Shown here: piece by piece, positions 51,658 to 60,570 of the stretch | Numbering within the stretch: position 1 is the first letter of the stretch | How the letters are laid out: the number at the start of each line of letters is the position of its first letter | Assembly (NCBI RefSeq): GCF_900608595.1 | Contig: NZ_UWYY01000011.1 | Span: 62,001 to 126,000, forward strand | Direction: 5' to 3' | Length of the DNA stretch: 64,000 nucleotides | From: Promicromonospora panici | GTDB lineage: Bacteria; Actinomycetota; Actinomycetes; Actinomycetales; Cellulomonadaceae | Notes under the pieces: generated by a model | Seen by the model: only the letters and a program-made list of their open reading frames with translations | Databases searched by the model: none | Told to the model about the DNA's origin: nothing | Program-made: the position numbers and the translations under genes

Positions 51658-53886
51658 TCAGTGGTCGGCGAGGCCCAGCACGTCCAGCACCCACGCGTGC
51701 TCGAACGCGACCTGCTCCCACGCGGAGTAGCGCCCCGAGACGCCGCCGTGCCCGGCCGACATCTCGATCTTCAGCATCGCGGGCGCGCCCGCTGCCTGCA
51801 GCCGGGCCACCCACTTCGCCGGCTCCACGTACAGGACGCGGGTGTCGTTGAAGCTCGTCGTGGCGAGGATCCGGGGGTAGTGGGAGGCGTCGTCGGCCAC
51901 GTTCTCGTACGGTGAGTACGAGCGCATGTACTGGTAGACCTCGGGGTCGTGCAGGGGGTCGCCCCACTCGTCCCACTCCGTGACGGTCAGGGGGAGCGTC
52001 GGGTCGAGCATCGACGTCAGCGCGTCCACGAACGGCACTCCCGCCAGCACTCCCGCGAAAAGCTCAGGTGCCAGGTTGACGGCGGCTCCGACGAGCAGGC
52101 CGCCGGCACTGCCGCCGTCGGCTACCAGGCGGTCCGACGCCGTCCAGCCCGTGTCGACGAGATGCCGGCCGCAGGCGACGAAGTCGGTGAAGGTGTTGCG
52201 CTTGGCGGCCAGCTTGCCGTCGTCGTACCAGGCGCGGCCCATCTCGCCGCCACCCCGCACGTGCGCGATCGCGAAGACGACGCCGCGGTCCAGCAGGCTC
52301 AGGCGCGGCACCGAGAAGTACGGGTCGATCGAGTACTCGTACGCGCCGTACCCGTAGAGGAGGAGGGGCGCGGGCTCGGCGGGCACGCCACCGTCGCCGT
52401 CCGAGGCCCCGAACCGCACCTTGTCCTTGCGCCAGACCAGGGAGATCGGGACGCGCGTCCCGTCCTCGGCCACCGCCCACTCCCGGCGCTGGTCGTAGTC
52501 GCCCGAGTCGTAGCCGCCGAGCACCGGCTGCTGCTTGAGCAGGGTGCGCTCGCCGGACGCGACGTCGTACAGGTAGAGCGACGACGGCGTCACGAACGAC
52601 GTGTAGCCGACCTTGAGGTTGGGCTGTTCCCAGACTCCGACGCCGGCTCCGACGGACTCCAGCGGCTGGCCGAACGAGATCTCGTCGAACTCCCAGGCCG
52701 CGCCGTCGCGGAGGCTCGACAGGAGGAGCACCGCCGACCGGGAGATCGCCTCGCGGCGGTAGTAGAGCACCAGGTAGCGCTCGCTCGCGCTCACTCCCTC
52801 CAGGCGCACGGCCGGGTCGTGCGGGACGACGACGGTCGCCTCCTCCGGGGTCACCGTCGCGCCGGGCGCGGGAACCGGGGAGCTGACGAGCTCGAAGTTC
52901 AGGGCGTCCTTGTTGTGCAGGATGAGGAGGGCGTCGGCGGGTGCACCGGCGGCGTCCGGCAGCACCGCGTGCTCCACCGTGTACTCGACGCCTTCGCGCC
53001 GGGGCCACACGAGGCGGAACTCGCCGGTCGGGTCGTCGGACTCCAGCAGCCACGACTCGCTGGTCACCTTGGACCCGAGCTCGATCTGCAGGAACTTCTT
53101 GGACCGGGACAGCCCGACGCCGACCCAGTACCGCTCGTCCGGCTCCTCGAACACGATCACGTCGTCGGACCCGGGGGTACCGAGCCGGTGCCGCCAGACC
53201 CGCCAGGGGCGCCAGGCCTCGTCGACGGTGAGGTAGAAGATGTGCTCGCCGTCCGGCGCGAACAGGGCGCCGGGGGCGGTCTCCCGCACCTCGTCCTCGA
53301 GGTCCTCGCCCGTGGCCAGGTCGCGCACGCGCAGCGTGTAGCGCTCGTCGCCCGCCGTGTCGGTGGCGTAGAGCAGGCGGGCGCCGTCGTCCGAGACGTC
53401 GAGCGAGCCCAGCGCGAAGAAGTCGTGGCCATCGGCCTCGGCGTTCTGGTCCAGCAGGACCTGTTCGCCGGGCACCGGCTCGCCCGGCTCGAGCACGCGG
53501 GGCGTCCAGTCGTCCGGCCCCGCGACGGGGTAGCGCGCGTGGATCGGGTACTGCTGGCCCTCGACGGTGCGGGCGTAGTACCACCAGTCGCCGTCCCGCG
53601 AGGGCACCGAGAGGTCGGTCTCGAGCGTGCGGCCCTTGATCTCGTCGAACAGGGTCTGCCGCAGCGGCGAGAGGTGCTCCTGGCGCGCCAGGGTCCACGC
53701 GTTCTGGGCCTCCAGGTGCGCGACGACCTCGGGGTCCTCCTTGCTGCGGAGCCACTCGTAGTCGTCGACGAACGTGTCGCCGTGGAAGGTGCGCTCGGTC
53801 GGGCGGCGCTCCGTGAGCGGGAACTCGGCGAGCGGGGACTCAGCGGTAGAGGGGGCGGTCTCTGAGGGAGTCAGTGCGTCGGACAC
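51658..53886 (-). CDS. ptrB: S9 family serine peptidase (oligopeptidase B-like)
   Basis: A 742-aa prolyl-oligopeptidase family enzyme. The N-terminal half is a seven-bladed propeller (motifs EPVPGEQVLLDQNAEADG, DVSDDGARLLYATD). The C-terminal hydrolase has the triad Ser593 (DGGSAGG), Asp681 (TSFNDTRV) and His713 (SAGHGG). RGGGEMGRAWYDDGK is characteristic of oligopeptidase B, which cleaves after basic residues in short peptides. No signal peptide is present, so it acts in the cytosol on imported peptides. GTG 53886 was chosen. The longer frame starting at 53937 runs out of a family C repeat. Confidence 0.92.
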   Translation of the reverse strand: MSDALTPSETAPSTAESPLAEFPLTERRPTERTFHGDTFVDDYEWLRSKEDPEVVAHLEAQNAWTLARQEHLSPLRQTLFDEIKGRTLETDLSVPSRDGDWWYYARTVEGQQYPIHARYPVAGPDDWTPRVLEPGEPVPGEQVLLDQNAEADGHDFFALGSLDVSDDGARLLYATDTAGDERYTLRVRDLATGEDLEDEVRETAPGALFAPDGEHIFYLTVDEAWRPWRVWRHRLGTPGSDDVIVFEEPDERYWVGVGLSRSKKFLQIELGSKVTSESWLLESDDPTGEFRLVWPRREGVEYTVEHAVLPDAAGAPADALLILHNKDALNFELVSSPVPAPGATVTPEEATVVVPHDPAVRLEGVSASERYLVLYYRREAISRSAVLLLSSLRDGAAWEFDEISFGQPLESVGAGVGVWEQPNLKVGYTSFVTPSSLYLYDVASGERTLLKQQPVLGGYDSGDYDQRREWAVAEDGTRVPISLVWRKDKVRFGASDGDGGVPAEPAPLLLYGYGAYEYSIDPYFSVPRLSLLDRGVVFAIAHVRGGGEMGRAWYDDGKLAAKRNTFTDFVACGRHLVDTGWTASDRLVADGGSAGGLLVGAAVNLAPELFAGVLAGVPFVDALTSMLDPTLPLTVTEWDEWGDPLHDPEVYQYMRSYSPYENVADDASHYPRILATTSFNDTRVLYVEPAKWVARLQAAGAPAMLKIEMSAGHGGVSGRYSAWEQVAFEHAWVLDVLGLADH

Positions 53887-53898
53887 CGCGTAAGCGTA
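53887..53898 (-). promoter_or_regulatory. Possible -10 element just upstream of the S9 peptidase start (leaderless transcript)
   Basis: TACGCT on the minus strand (53898-53893) ends 6 nt before GTG 53886, and no Shine-Dalgarno sequence lies between. This spacing is what a leaderless mRNA starting at the GTG would need. Leaderless messages are common in actinobacteria. Confidence 0.45.
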
Positions 53899-53925
53899 TC
53901 CGCGTACGTGCCAGAACCTCACCAA

Positions 53926-53967
53926 TGTCAGAAGCACAGGTCACGGGAGTGACCTGTGCTTCTGACA
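53926..53967. repeat. Family C palindrome, copy 4; probable terminator of the GH59 gene
   Basis: TGTCAGAAGCACAGGTCAC (53926-53944) pairs perfectly with GTGACCTGTGCTTCTGACA (53949-53967) around GGGA. It is 16 nt downstream of the minus-strand GH59 gene. The AGCACAGG/CCTGTGCT centre differs from copy 1 on both sides, keeping the stem intact. Confidence 0.85.
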
Positions 53968-53983
53968 CGTGGCGGGGTGCGGG

Positions 53984-56776
53984 TCAGGAGACCGTGTTGC
54001 CGGTCGTCAGCGCGTCGACGCCGTCGAGCGTGTACGTCCCGCTGACCACCTTCACGGACACGGTGTGCCCGCGCTGCTTCAGACCGCGCAGCCAGTACGA
54101 CGTCTGGCGGGTGCCCACGGTGCCCACCTGGGCCGTGCGCGGCGGACCGCCGTCGACCCGGACCTCCAGCGTCGCCGCACCGGTGGCGCCGAACAGGTTC
54201 AGCCCGGTACCGGAGAAGCCGATGTTCACCGACTGGCCGGCCCGCAGCACGTGCTGGGTGCGGTTGAAGTGCGCGAAACCGGCCTGCGTGAAGGTGAACC
54301 CGTCCGGGTAGGTCAGGCGCGCGTCGGAGTCGTCGATCTTCTCGGATGCCCAGGCGTACCCCTTGACCGGCGTCACCGCGAGGTTGTCGTACCGGGTGTT
54401 GTAGAACCCGCTGACCAGCGCGATCCGTCCCGAGAGCACCGGGTTGGCCGACGAGTCGACGTGCCGCACGAGCCGCTCGCCGTCCAGCGTCGCCGTGACG
54501 ACGTTGTCCCGGGCCTCGACGGCCAGGGTGTGCCACGCGCCGCCGTCGAAGCCGGCCACCGTGCCGGAGGCGACCACCGTGTCGAGCTTGCGCAGCTGCC
54601 ACCGCCCGTCCTCGTGCACGCGCACGGCGTACGTGGCCTGGTCTCCGCCGCGCGCATACGCCTGGCGCACGCCCAGCCCGGCGAAGTTCTCCAGCGTGCC
54701 GTCCCGGTCAACGGAGTCGAGCTGGAAGTCCACCGTCGCGGTGTAGTTCGCCCAGCGGTGGTCGCCCAGCACCGTGGACGGCGCCGCCGTCTGGAGCACG
54801 TCCTGTCGCCCGTTGCCCCACACGTTCCAGGTGAAGCCGCGGTTCTCGCCGTGGATCTGCTGCTGCAGCACGTTCCGGTGCGCAGCGGAGCCGGAGCCGA
54901 CGACCTCGAACGCGCCGTCCTGGTCGGCCGTGTACCGCGGGGTGCCGCCTCGGCGCTCCAGGTACGTCATCTCCTGACCGCCGACCGTGGTCACCGGGTA
55001 GTCGTCGTACTCGAAGTTGTCCCGGTACGGCAGGTCGAGGATCGTGTCCTCGGTGTCGGGCGCGAAGTCGCCCGGCGTGTACTCGGCAGTGGTGCCGTGC
55101 ACGCCGTCCTCGAGCGTCGACAGCGTGATGATCGAGTACGCGGGCACCTTGACGCGATACACGTCGTGCTCGACGCCGCCGATCGTCTCCGTGCGGACCG
55201 GGGCGTAGTACCCGGCCTTCTGGAAGTAGTTGGCGTCGTACGTCTCACCGGCGTCCGGCCCGCGCGTCTCCCACGCGTAGAGCGGACGGTCGGCGGCGCC
55301 CAGGTCCGCGACCTTGACCTCGAAGTACCGGTCGGTGCGGGTGTTGTTGGCGTGCACCTGCGACCACTGTGTGTCGCCGTCGCCGTCGGCGCTGGCGGGT
55401 GTGCGGGCGGTGAGGACGGTGCGCGTGGAGGTGTCGACGTTCGTGCCGCCGTCGCCCTTGGTGCCGTCGCCGCCGGTGGCGCCCTCGACGTACTCCCAGC
55501 CGTCCTCGACGAACTGGTGGAAGTGCCGGACGGCGACCAGGCCGACGTCGCCCTCCCAGTAGCCGGACCACGGGTCCGAGGCCCGGATCAGGTGCTTGGG
55601 CGAGTACTGCGTGCCCTCGTACATGGCGCTGACGGCGGGCTGGAACAGGAACGTCGTCATGTGCGCGGGGTCGTTGCCCGCGCCGCTCCAGCGGTAGGCG
55701 TTGATGAACCGGTCGGCGATGTCAGCGGCGGAGACCGTGCCGCCCACGCCGCCGCGGCCGGGTTCGGCCGGGAGGCGGTACTGCGGGTCGATCATCGGAG
55801 CGACGCCCTCGGAGTACAGGATCTCCTTGCCGAACTCCTTGTTCAGCCGGGTGACGTTCGGGCCGCCCACGATGTCGTAGTGGTAGCCGAGGGCGTCCAC
55901 CTGCTCCAGGGCCGCCGGGTCCGCGAGGATGCGGGCGGCGACCGCGTCGCCCTCCCGGTAGGAGTCCAGGGCGACGATCTTGATCTTCGAGTAGTCGTAC
56001 CGGGCGTCCGCCGCCGCGGCGTCGCGCTCGAGCCACTGCGCGAACCGGACCGTCCACGCCAGCTCGGACGCCTGGTAGGTCGCGCCGCGCACCTCGTTCT
56101 GGGACGGGCTCATCCAGTCGAACTCGACGCCGAAGGTGTCGTAGGCGGCGTCGATCGTCTCCTTGTACCACTGGTACCGCTTGGCCGGGTCGTTGCCCGT
56201 CCAGGACGGCTCGCCCCAGCGCAGCGCCTCGGTCTCGATGTCGGGGTTGATCGACAGCGCGTCGGCGATGAAGTGGAAGCCCGCGCCGCGCAGCACGTTC
56301 GCGGGCTCGTCGGCGCTGCGCTTCGTGGCCGGCTCGGAGCCCGACGAGCTGTTGCTGTCCGCGCCGAGCTCGACCTTGATGTGCTTGAGTCCCGCCCCGG
56401 TCTCGGGGTCGAACAGCATCCGCATGATCGCCCAGTAGGCGTCCGGGTTCTCCTCCTTGTAGTCGAGGAGCAGGTTCGACGTGTTGTTGCAGGAGACGGA
56501 CCCGAAGCCGCCGAAGGCGTTGTAGGGGCTGCCGTCGGCCCGGCGCTCGACGTCGTCGCCGTCGACCAGGAGCTCCTTCCACGCGATCGACGGGTCGTCG
56601 AGGCGGAGCTCCGGGAGGGGTGCGTCGGCCGTGGCGGCGGTGACGGGTGCGGCGGCGGGCGCGGAAGCGGCGTCCGGTGCCGCGCCCGCCGGTGGTGTCA
56701 GGAGGCCGCCGACCGCGAGGGCGAGGACGGCAGCCGTCGCCGCTCCCGCGGTCGTGCGGTGATGTGTACGTGACAT
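53984..56776 (-). CDS. Secreted GH59 galactocerebrosidase-like enzyme
   Basis: A 930-aa secreted protein with signal peptide ~1-33. The catalytic part (~65-420) shows the GH59 signature: YNAFGGFGSVSCNNTSNLL, GLKHIKVELGADSNSS, PSQNEVRG with acid/base Glu228 and ILYSEGVAP with nucleophile Glu323. The C-terminal half has a central beta domain (~430-570), a lectin-like LamG-type domain typical of galactocerebrosidase (~600-780) and a final ~90-residue sandwich domain. The family removes beta-galactose from galactolipids and related galactosides. Bacterial substrates are little known. GGAGAG precedes ATG 56776. Confidence 0.9.
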   Translation of the reverse strand: MSRTHHRTTAGAATAAVLALAVGGLLTPPAGAAPDAASAPAAAPVTAATADAPLPELRLDDPSIAWKELLVDGDDVERRADGSPYNAFGGFGSVSCNNTSNLLLDYKEENPDAYWAIMRMLFDPETGAGLKHIKVELGADSNSSSGSEPATKRSADEPANVLRGAGFHFIADALSINPDIETEALRWGEPSWTGNDPAKRYQWYKETIDAAYDTFGVEFDWMSPSQNEVRGATYQASELAWTVRFAQWLERDAAAADARYDYSKIKIVALDSYREGDAVAARILADPAALEQVDALGYHYDIVGGPNVTRLNKEFGKEILYSEGVAPMIDPQYRLPAEPGRGGVGGTVSAADIADRFINAYRWSGAGNDPAHMTTFLFQPAVSAMYEGTQYSPKHLIRASDPWSGYWEGDVGLVAVRHFHQFVEDGWEYVEGATGGDGTKGDGGTNVDTSTRTVLTARTPASADGDGDTQWSQVHANNTRTDRYFEVKVADLGAADRPLYAWETRGPDAGETYDANYFQKAGYYAPVRTETIGGVEHDVYRVKVPAYSIITLSTLEDGVHGTTAEYTPGDFAPDTEDTILDLPYRDNFEYDDYPVTTVGGQEMTYLERRGGTPRYTADQDGAFEVVGSGSAAHRNVLQQQIHGENRGFTWNVWGNGRQDVLQTAAPSTVLGDHRWANYTATVDFQLDSVDRDGTLENFAGLGVRQAYARGGDQATYAVRVHEDGRWQLRKLDTVVASGTVAGFDGGAWHTLAVEARDNVVTATLDGERLVRHVDSSANPVLSGRIALVSGFYNTRYDNLAVTPVKGYAWASEKIDDSDARLTYPDGFTFTQAGFAHFNRTQHVLRAGQSVNIGFSGTGLNLFGATGAATLEVRVDGGPPRTAQVGTVGTRQTSYWLRGLKQRGHTVSVKVVSGTYTLDGVDALTTGNTVS

Positions 56777-56914
56777 GAGGAACTCTCCGTCGTCTTTGAC
56801 AGGTCCGAGGAGAGCGATGATCGGACATGATCACTTGTGACCGGATGGCGCGGCCGAGAGGTGCTCTCCGGCCATGAAAGTACGTGCCACCGACAGGAAT
56901 GGTCAATAATGTGA

Positions 56915-56928
56915 TCGATGTTGATCGA
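56915..56928. promoter_or_regulatory. TCGAT-N4-ATCGA dyad upstream of the GH59 gene
   Basis: A short inverted repeat (56915-56928) flanked by two direct TGATCGA copies (56912-56918 and 56922-56928), in an AT-richer patch ~140 bp before the GH59 start. ATGATC pairs nearer the gene add to it. Possibly a sugar-regulator site. Weak evidence. Confidence 0.3.
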
Positions 56929-56963
56929 ATGGAGTGGGTGCGCGGGCGGCGCACCCACTCCGG

Positions 56964-58229
56964 TCACAGCCGCACGTCGGTCCAGGTCAGACGGTGGTCG
57001 CTGCTCGGGAACGGGTACACGCCCGTCAGCCGGGACAGCGGGTCGGCGGCGGCCGGCCAGAACACGCCGGCGTCCCGGACGCGCAGGTCGCGCGACGGCA
57101 GCACGTAGTCCACGCGCAGGTTGCCGGGTGCGGTGTCGGCGAAGTCGGCGGTGTCGAAGGCCGGGTCGCCCTGGTGGTCGAGGTTCGCGCCGGCCTGCAG
57201 CGCGGAGGCCTCGGGCGCGCCCGCCGACGTCGGCCGCGGGTCGGTGATCCGCGGGTGGTGCAGCAGCTGGTCGATCGCCGCGTCGACGGAGTCGCCGTCC
57301 ACCGGGTCGGCGTTGTAGTCGCCCACGATCACGAACGAGGAGCCGGGGCGCAGCCCGCCGCGGCGGCCCTCGTCGTCGTACTGGTACCAGGAGCGCCAGC
57401 CGCCGCGCACGTAGTCGGCCCAGAACCGGATCTCGTCATGGTTGCGCAGGCCGTTGCGGTCCTCCGCGCCGTCGAACGACGGCGGTGTCGGGTGCGCCGC
57501 CAGCACGTGCACCGTCTCGCGACCGACCCGGACCGGGACGTCCCAGTGGGACTTGCTCGAGAGTGGCAGCACAGCGAGCTCCTCGGCCGAGTACCAGTCG
57601 GCCGGTGCGTCGGTGGCGGGGTCGTCGGGGAGCAGCGCGCCCGGCATGTCCTGCCACTTGAAGTCCTGGAACGTGCGCACGCGGTCGTGCTGGATCGGGT
57701 ACTTCGACAGCACGACCATGCCGTACTGCCCGGGGAACAGGCCGAAGCCGAGCGCGTCATCGCCCCCGCCGACCGTCCCGTTGTTGTTCAGGTCGAACCC
57801 GCTCGGTATCCCGGTGTTCGACGGCGCCACGAACGCGTACGGGTACTCCACCGGCTTGCCGGTGCCCTGCGGCACCTCGAGGTAGTTCTCGCGGAACAGG
57901 TCCGCGGCGGCATACGGGTCGGTGTCGCCGGAGTAGTCGAACTCGTTGAGCAGCACGACGTCGGGGTTCGCGTGCTGGATGACCTCGGCCACCGTCGCCG
58001 CCTGGGCGTCGTCGCCCGTGGACAGGTCGGCGACGAGCTCGCCCTCCTCGGCGCGGTTGAGCGACAGGTTGTAGGTGGCGGCGCGCAGGGTCCGGTGGTC
58101 GTCGGGCCGGCCTGTGCCTGCCGAGGCCGTGCTCGCCGAGGCCGTGCTCGCCGAGGCGAGGAAGGCCCCGGCCAGCAGGGCCGCTGCCGCGGCGGCGCCG
58201 GTCAGGCGCGCGGGAGTACTGGCTCGCAT
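56964..58229 (-). CDS. Secreted endonuclease/exonuclease/phosphatase (EEP) family hydrolase
   Basis: A 421-aa protein with a signal peptide (~1-35, ending ASASTAS). The EEP fold shows RAATYNLSLNRAEEG, VVLLNEFDYSG with the metal-binding Glu, VVLSKYPI, LAAHPTPPS with the active-site His, FVIVGDYNADP, and the final SSDHRLTWTDV with the conserved Asp-His pair. Members hydrolyse phosphodiesters or phosphomonoesters in nucleic acids, sphingomyelin or phytate. The long SNTGIPSGFDLNNNG insert is typical of the secreted alkaline-phosphatase-like group. AAGGAG precedes ATG 58229. GH59 follows 187 nt downstream in the same direction. Confidence 0.88.
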   Translation of the reverse strand: MRASTPARLTGAAAAAALLAGAFLASASTASASTASAGTGRPDDHRTLRAATYNLSLNRAEEGELVADLSTGDDAQAATVAEVIQHANPDVVLLNEFDYSGDTDPYAAADLFRENYLEVPQGTGKPVEYPYAFVAPSNTGIPSGFDLNNNGTVGGGDDALGFGLFPGQYGMVVLSKYPIQHDRVRTFQDFKWQDMPGALLPDDPATDAPADWYSAEELAVLPLSSKSHWDVPVRVGRETVHVLAAHPTPPSFDGAEDRNGLRNHDEIRFWADYVRGGWRSWYQYDDEGRRGGLRPGSSFVIVGDYNADPVDGDSVDAAIDQLLHHPRITDPRPTSAGAPEASALQAGANLDHQGDPAFDTADFADTAPGNLRVDYVLPSRDLRVRDAGVFWPAAADPLSRLTGVYPFPSSDHRLTWTDVRL

Positions 58230-58553
58230 GACTGCTCCTTCTTCGGGGGTCGTGCTCTGGGGCGGTGCTACGAATGCTGTGCGGTTGCCGTTTGCAGCGG
58301 AGCGTCGTCGAGCACAGCGGTGCGCCGCGCGGGTGGTCCGCGTCAGCAACCGTATGGCGGCGTCGGTTCGCCGGGGTGAACAGCGTATGAACAGCCTTGC
58401 GTCGGGGTTGGCGAGGCCATCCGAGGGTCGTGATCCGATCGTTGCGCTGCGGTGACCAGCGCGGGCATCGGTGACTGTAGTTTTCCGGGGGCGGCCGTGT
58501 TGGCCGCGACGTCGGCGCCGGCCGACGTGCAGAAGCCCCCAGGAAAGAAGTCG
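58230..58553. other. Divergent intergenic region, no gene seen
   Basis: 324 bp between the EEP hydrolase (minus) and the septum-formation-type lipoprotein (plus). A TAGTTT hexamer at 58478-58483 may be a -10 element for the plus-strand gene. No repeat or coding potential was recognised. Confidence 0.4.
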
Positions 58554-59099
58554 ATGAACCGCACCCTCAGTCCTGCCCGCCTGCTGGCGGCCGCGGCCGC
58601 CGCCACCGTCTCGCTGACCATGCTCACCGGCTGCGGCGCTCTCAGCGACTTCCTGTCGGAAGGCGACGCGCCCCGCGACGAGCCGGGTGGCGAGATCACC
58701 GCCTCGGCCGACGCCGACGCGTTCGAGATCCTGAAGGGCGACTGCATCGACCTGGTAGCGCTCGACGGGTACGGCGACGCCGCGGAGGGTGAGGAGTACG
58801 AGGTCGAGACCGTGCCCGTGGTGCCGTGCGCCGAGCCGCACACCGGCGAGGTCTACGCAGAGCTGGTCATGAAGGCCGACAAGTACCCGGGCGACGAGGG
58901 CATGTCGAAGAAGTTCGACGAGTGGTGCTACGCCGAGTTCGAGAAGTTCGTGGGCCTCTCCTTCGACGAGTCGAAGTACGGCTACACCGGCTTCTACCCG
59001 ACGAAGGACACCTGGGAGCAGCTCGACGACCGCACGCTCCAGTGCATCGTCAGCTCCGAGGAGCCGGTCAAGGGCAGTCTCAAGGGCGTAGCGGAGTAG
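58554..59099 (+). CDS. Septum-formation-family lipoprotein
   Basis: A 181-aa lipoprotein with lipobox LTGC (Cys27), then an acidic linker. The rest matches the small secreted domain annotated as septum formation in actinobacteria: LKGDCIDLV, VVPCAEPHTGEVYAEL, DEWCYAEFEKFVG, GYTGFYPTKDTWEQLDDRTLQCIV. Four Cys residues probably form two disulfides. A real role in septum formation is not shown for most members. GGAAAGAAG precedes ATG 58554. Its 3' end overlaps the convergent MFS gene by 20 nt. Confidence 0.85.
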   Translation: MNRTLSPARLLAAAAAATVSLTMLTGCGALSDFLSEGDAPRDEPGGEITASADADAFEILKGDCIDLVALDGYGDAAEGEEYEVETVPVVPCAEPHTGEVYAELVMKADKYPGDEGMSKKFDEWCYAEFEKFVGLSFDESKYGYTGFYPTKDTWEQLDDRTLQCIVSSEEPVKGSLKGVAE

Positions 59100-60312
59100 G
59101 ACGTACCGGGGGAGTGCGTCGCGCCGTCGTCCACAGGTCGATCGCGAGAACCACGAGCGCGGCCAGGACGAACACCGCCCCGAGCAGGGGCACCGTGCTG
59201 ACGCCCGCCGTGGCGACCACCAGCGCCCCGAGCGCCGCCCCGCCGCCGATCCCGAGATTGAAGACAGAGCTCGATATCGCGGTCGCCGACTCGGTGGCGC
59301 CCGGGGCGACCCGCATGGACAGGAACGACAGGGCCGGCGGGATCGCGCTCAGCGCGACGCCGAACATAGCCAGCCCGACCAGGGCGAGCGCCGGGACGTG
59401 CCCCAGCCCCCAGAGCCAGACGAGCGTGCCGGTCAGCAGGCCGAGCGCCACGAGCACCGCCTGCCACGGCCGCTTGTCGAGGATCTGACCGATCAGGACA
59501 GTGGTGACCACACCCACCGCTCCCTGCCCGAGCAGCAGCACGCTGAGGTACTTGGCGGGGAACCCGGCGGTCTCCAGCAGGAACTGCGTGACGAACGTGA
59601 TCATCATGAAGCTGCCCGTCACGGCCAGCACCGTGACCAGGAGGAGCAGCAGGAAGCGGCGCATGCTGGGGTGCGTGCCGCGGGCGGTGCCGCCCTGCTC
59701 CGGGGTGACGTCCGGCATCGCGACCGCCATCGCCAGGCACGCGGCGACGCTGACCACCGAGAACAGCAGGAATGCGGTGCGCCAGCTCGTCTGCTGACCC
59801 ACCCAGGTGCCGAGCGGGACGCCGAGCACCGGCCCCAGCGAGCTGCCGACGGTGACGCGCGCGATCATCTTGCCGCGCACCGCGGGCGCGAACAGGGCCG
59901 CGGCCGCCGGCATCACGATCGCCCAGAACAGCGCCTGCCCCAGCGCGGTGACCATGCGCGCGGCCATGAGGTCCGCGTAGCCGATCGCGAACGCCGACCA
60001 CAGCGAGCCCGCGGCGCAGACGGCGGTGGTCGCCGCGAGCACATAGCGTCGCGAGAACCGGCGCGTGACGCGGGCGAGCGGGAGCGACGCGACGACCACG
60101 ACGGCGGCGTAGGCCGTGACGAGCAGCCCGATCTCGGACGTGCTGCGGCCCAGGTCGGGGGCGATGAGGGTGAGCAGGCCGCCCGGCAGGTTCTCCGTGG
60201 CGACAAACGTGAAGGCGCTCACGGCGAGGGCGACGAGCGCGATGACCGCGCGGCGCTGGTCCACGGGAGGTGCGGCGAAGCTCGCCGCGGCGGCGGGCGT
60301 GCTGGCGGTCAT
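59080..60312 (-). CDS. MFS transporter, drug/sugar efflux type (DHA1)
   Basis: A 410-aa transporter with 12 predicted helices. ATENLPGGLLTLIAPDLG in helix 1 and the motif around LPLARVTRRFSRR in loop 2-3 match the AraJ/NepI-like DHA1 group, and GPVLGVPLGTWVG matches motif C of exporters. It probably pumps small molecules out with H+. ATG 60312 has GGAGA 6 nt upstream. The earlier ATG at 60339 has a poorer site. Its last 20 nt overlap the end of the convergent lipoprotein gene. It is divergent to the M6 protease. Confidence 0.88.
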   Translation of the reverse strand: MTASTPAAAASFAAPPVDQRRAVIALVALAVSAFTFVATENLPGGLLTLIAPDLGRSTSEIGLLVTAYAAVVVVASLPLARVTRRFSRRYVLAATTAVCAAGSLWSAFAIGYADLMAARMVTALGQALFWAIVMPAAAALFAPAVRGKMIARVTVGSSLGPVLGVPLGTWVGQQTSWRTAFLLFSVVSVAACLAMAVAMPDVTPEQGGTARGTHPSMRRFLLLLLVTVLAVTGSFMMITFVTQFLLETAGFPAKYLSVLLLGQGAVGVVTTVLIGQILDKRPWQAVLVALGLLTGTLVWLWGLGHVPALALVGLAMFGVALSAIPPALSFLSMRVAPGATESATAISSSVFNLGIGGGAALGALVVATAGVSTVPLLGAVFVLAALVVLAIDLWTTARRTPPVRPTPLRP

Positions 60313-60570
60313 GCTGTTCTCCGGCTGTTCGGCGGGCATGGCTTCACCCGGACGACGAACGGGTCCGGCGGACGCGACAGGAGCACGCGGGCTCGAAACG
60401 ATTCTACGCGCGCACCCGAGAGAACCGTTGTGAGCAAATCGTGTGTCGTAGGCAACATTGTCGTAATATTTCCCTGGTTTCCTCCTTCGGGGACAAAGGT
60501 GTCCCGCAGGTCCGGCGACACGAATCACCACCTCCTCGTCCCGGACGCCGCAACTCTTCACGGAGGAAAA

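Noticed and set aside
53887..53937. Start of the S9 peptidase at 53937
   Set aside because: The added residues come from the family C repeat and promoter-like DNA, and homologs begin near the GTG at 53886.
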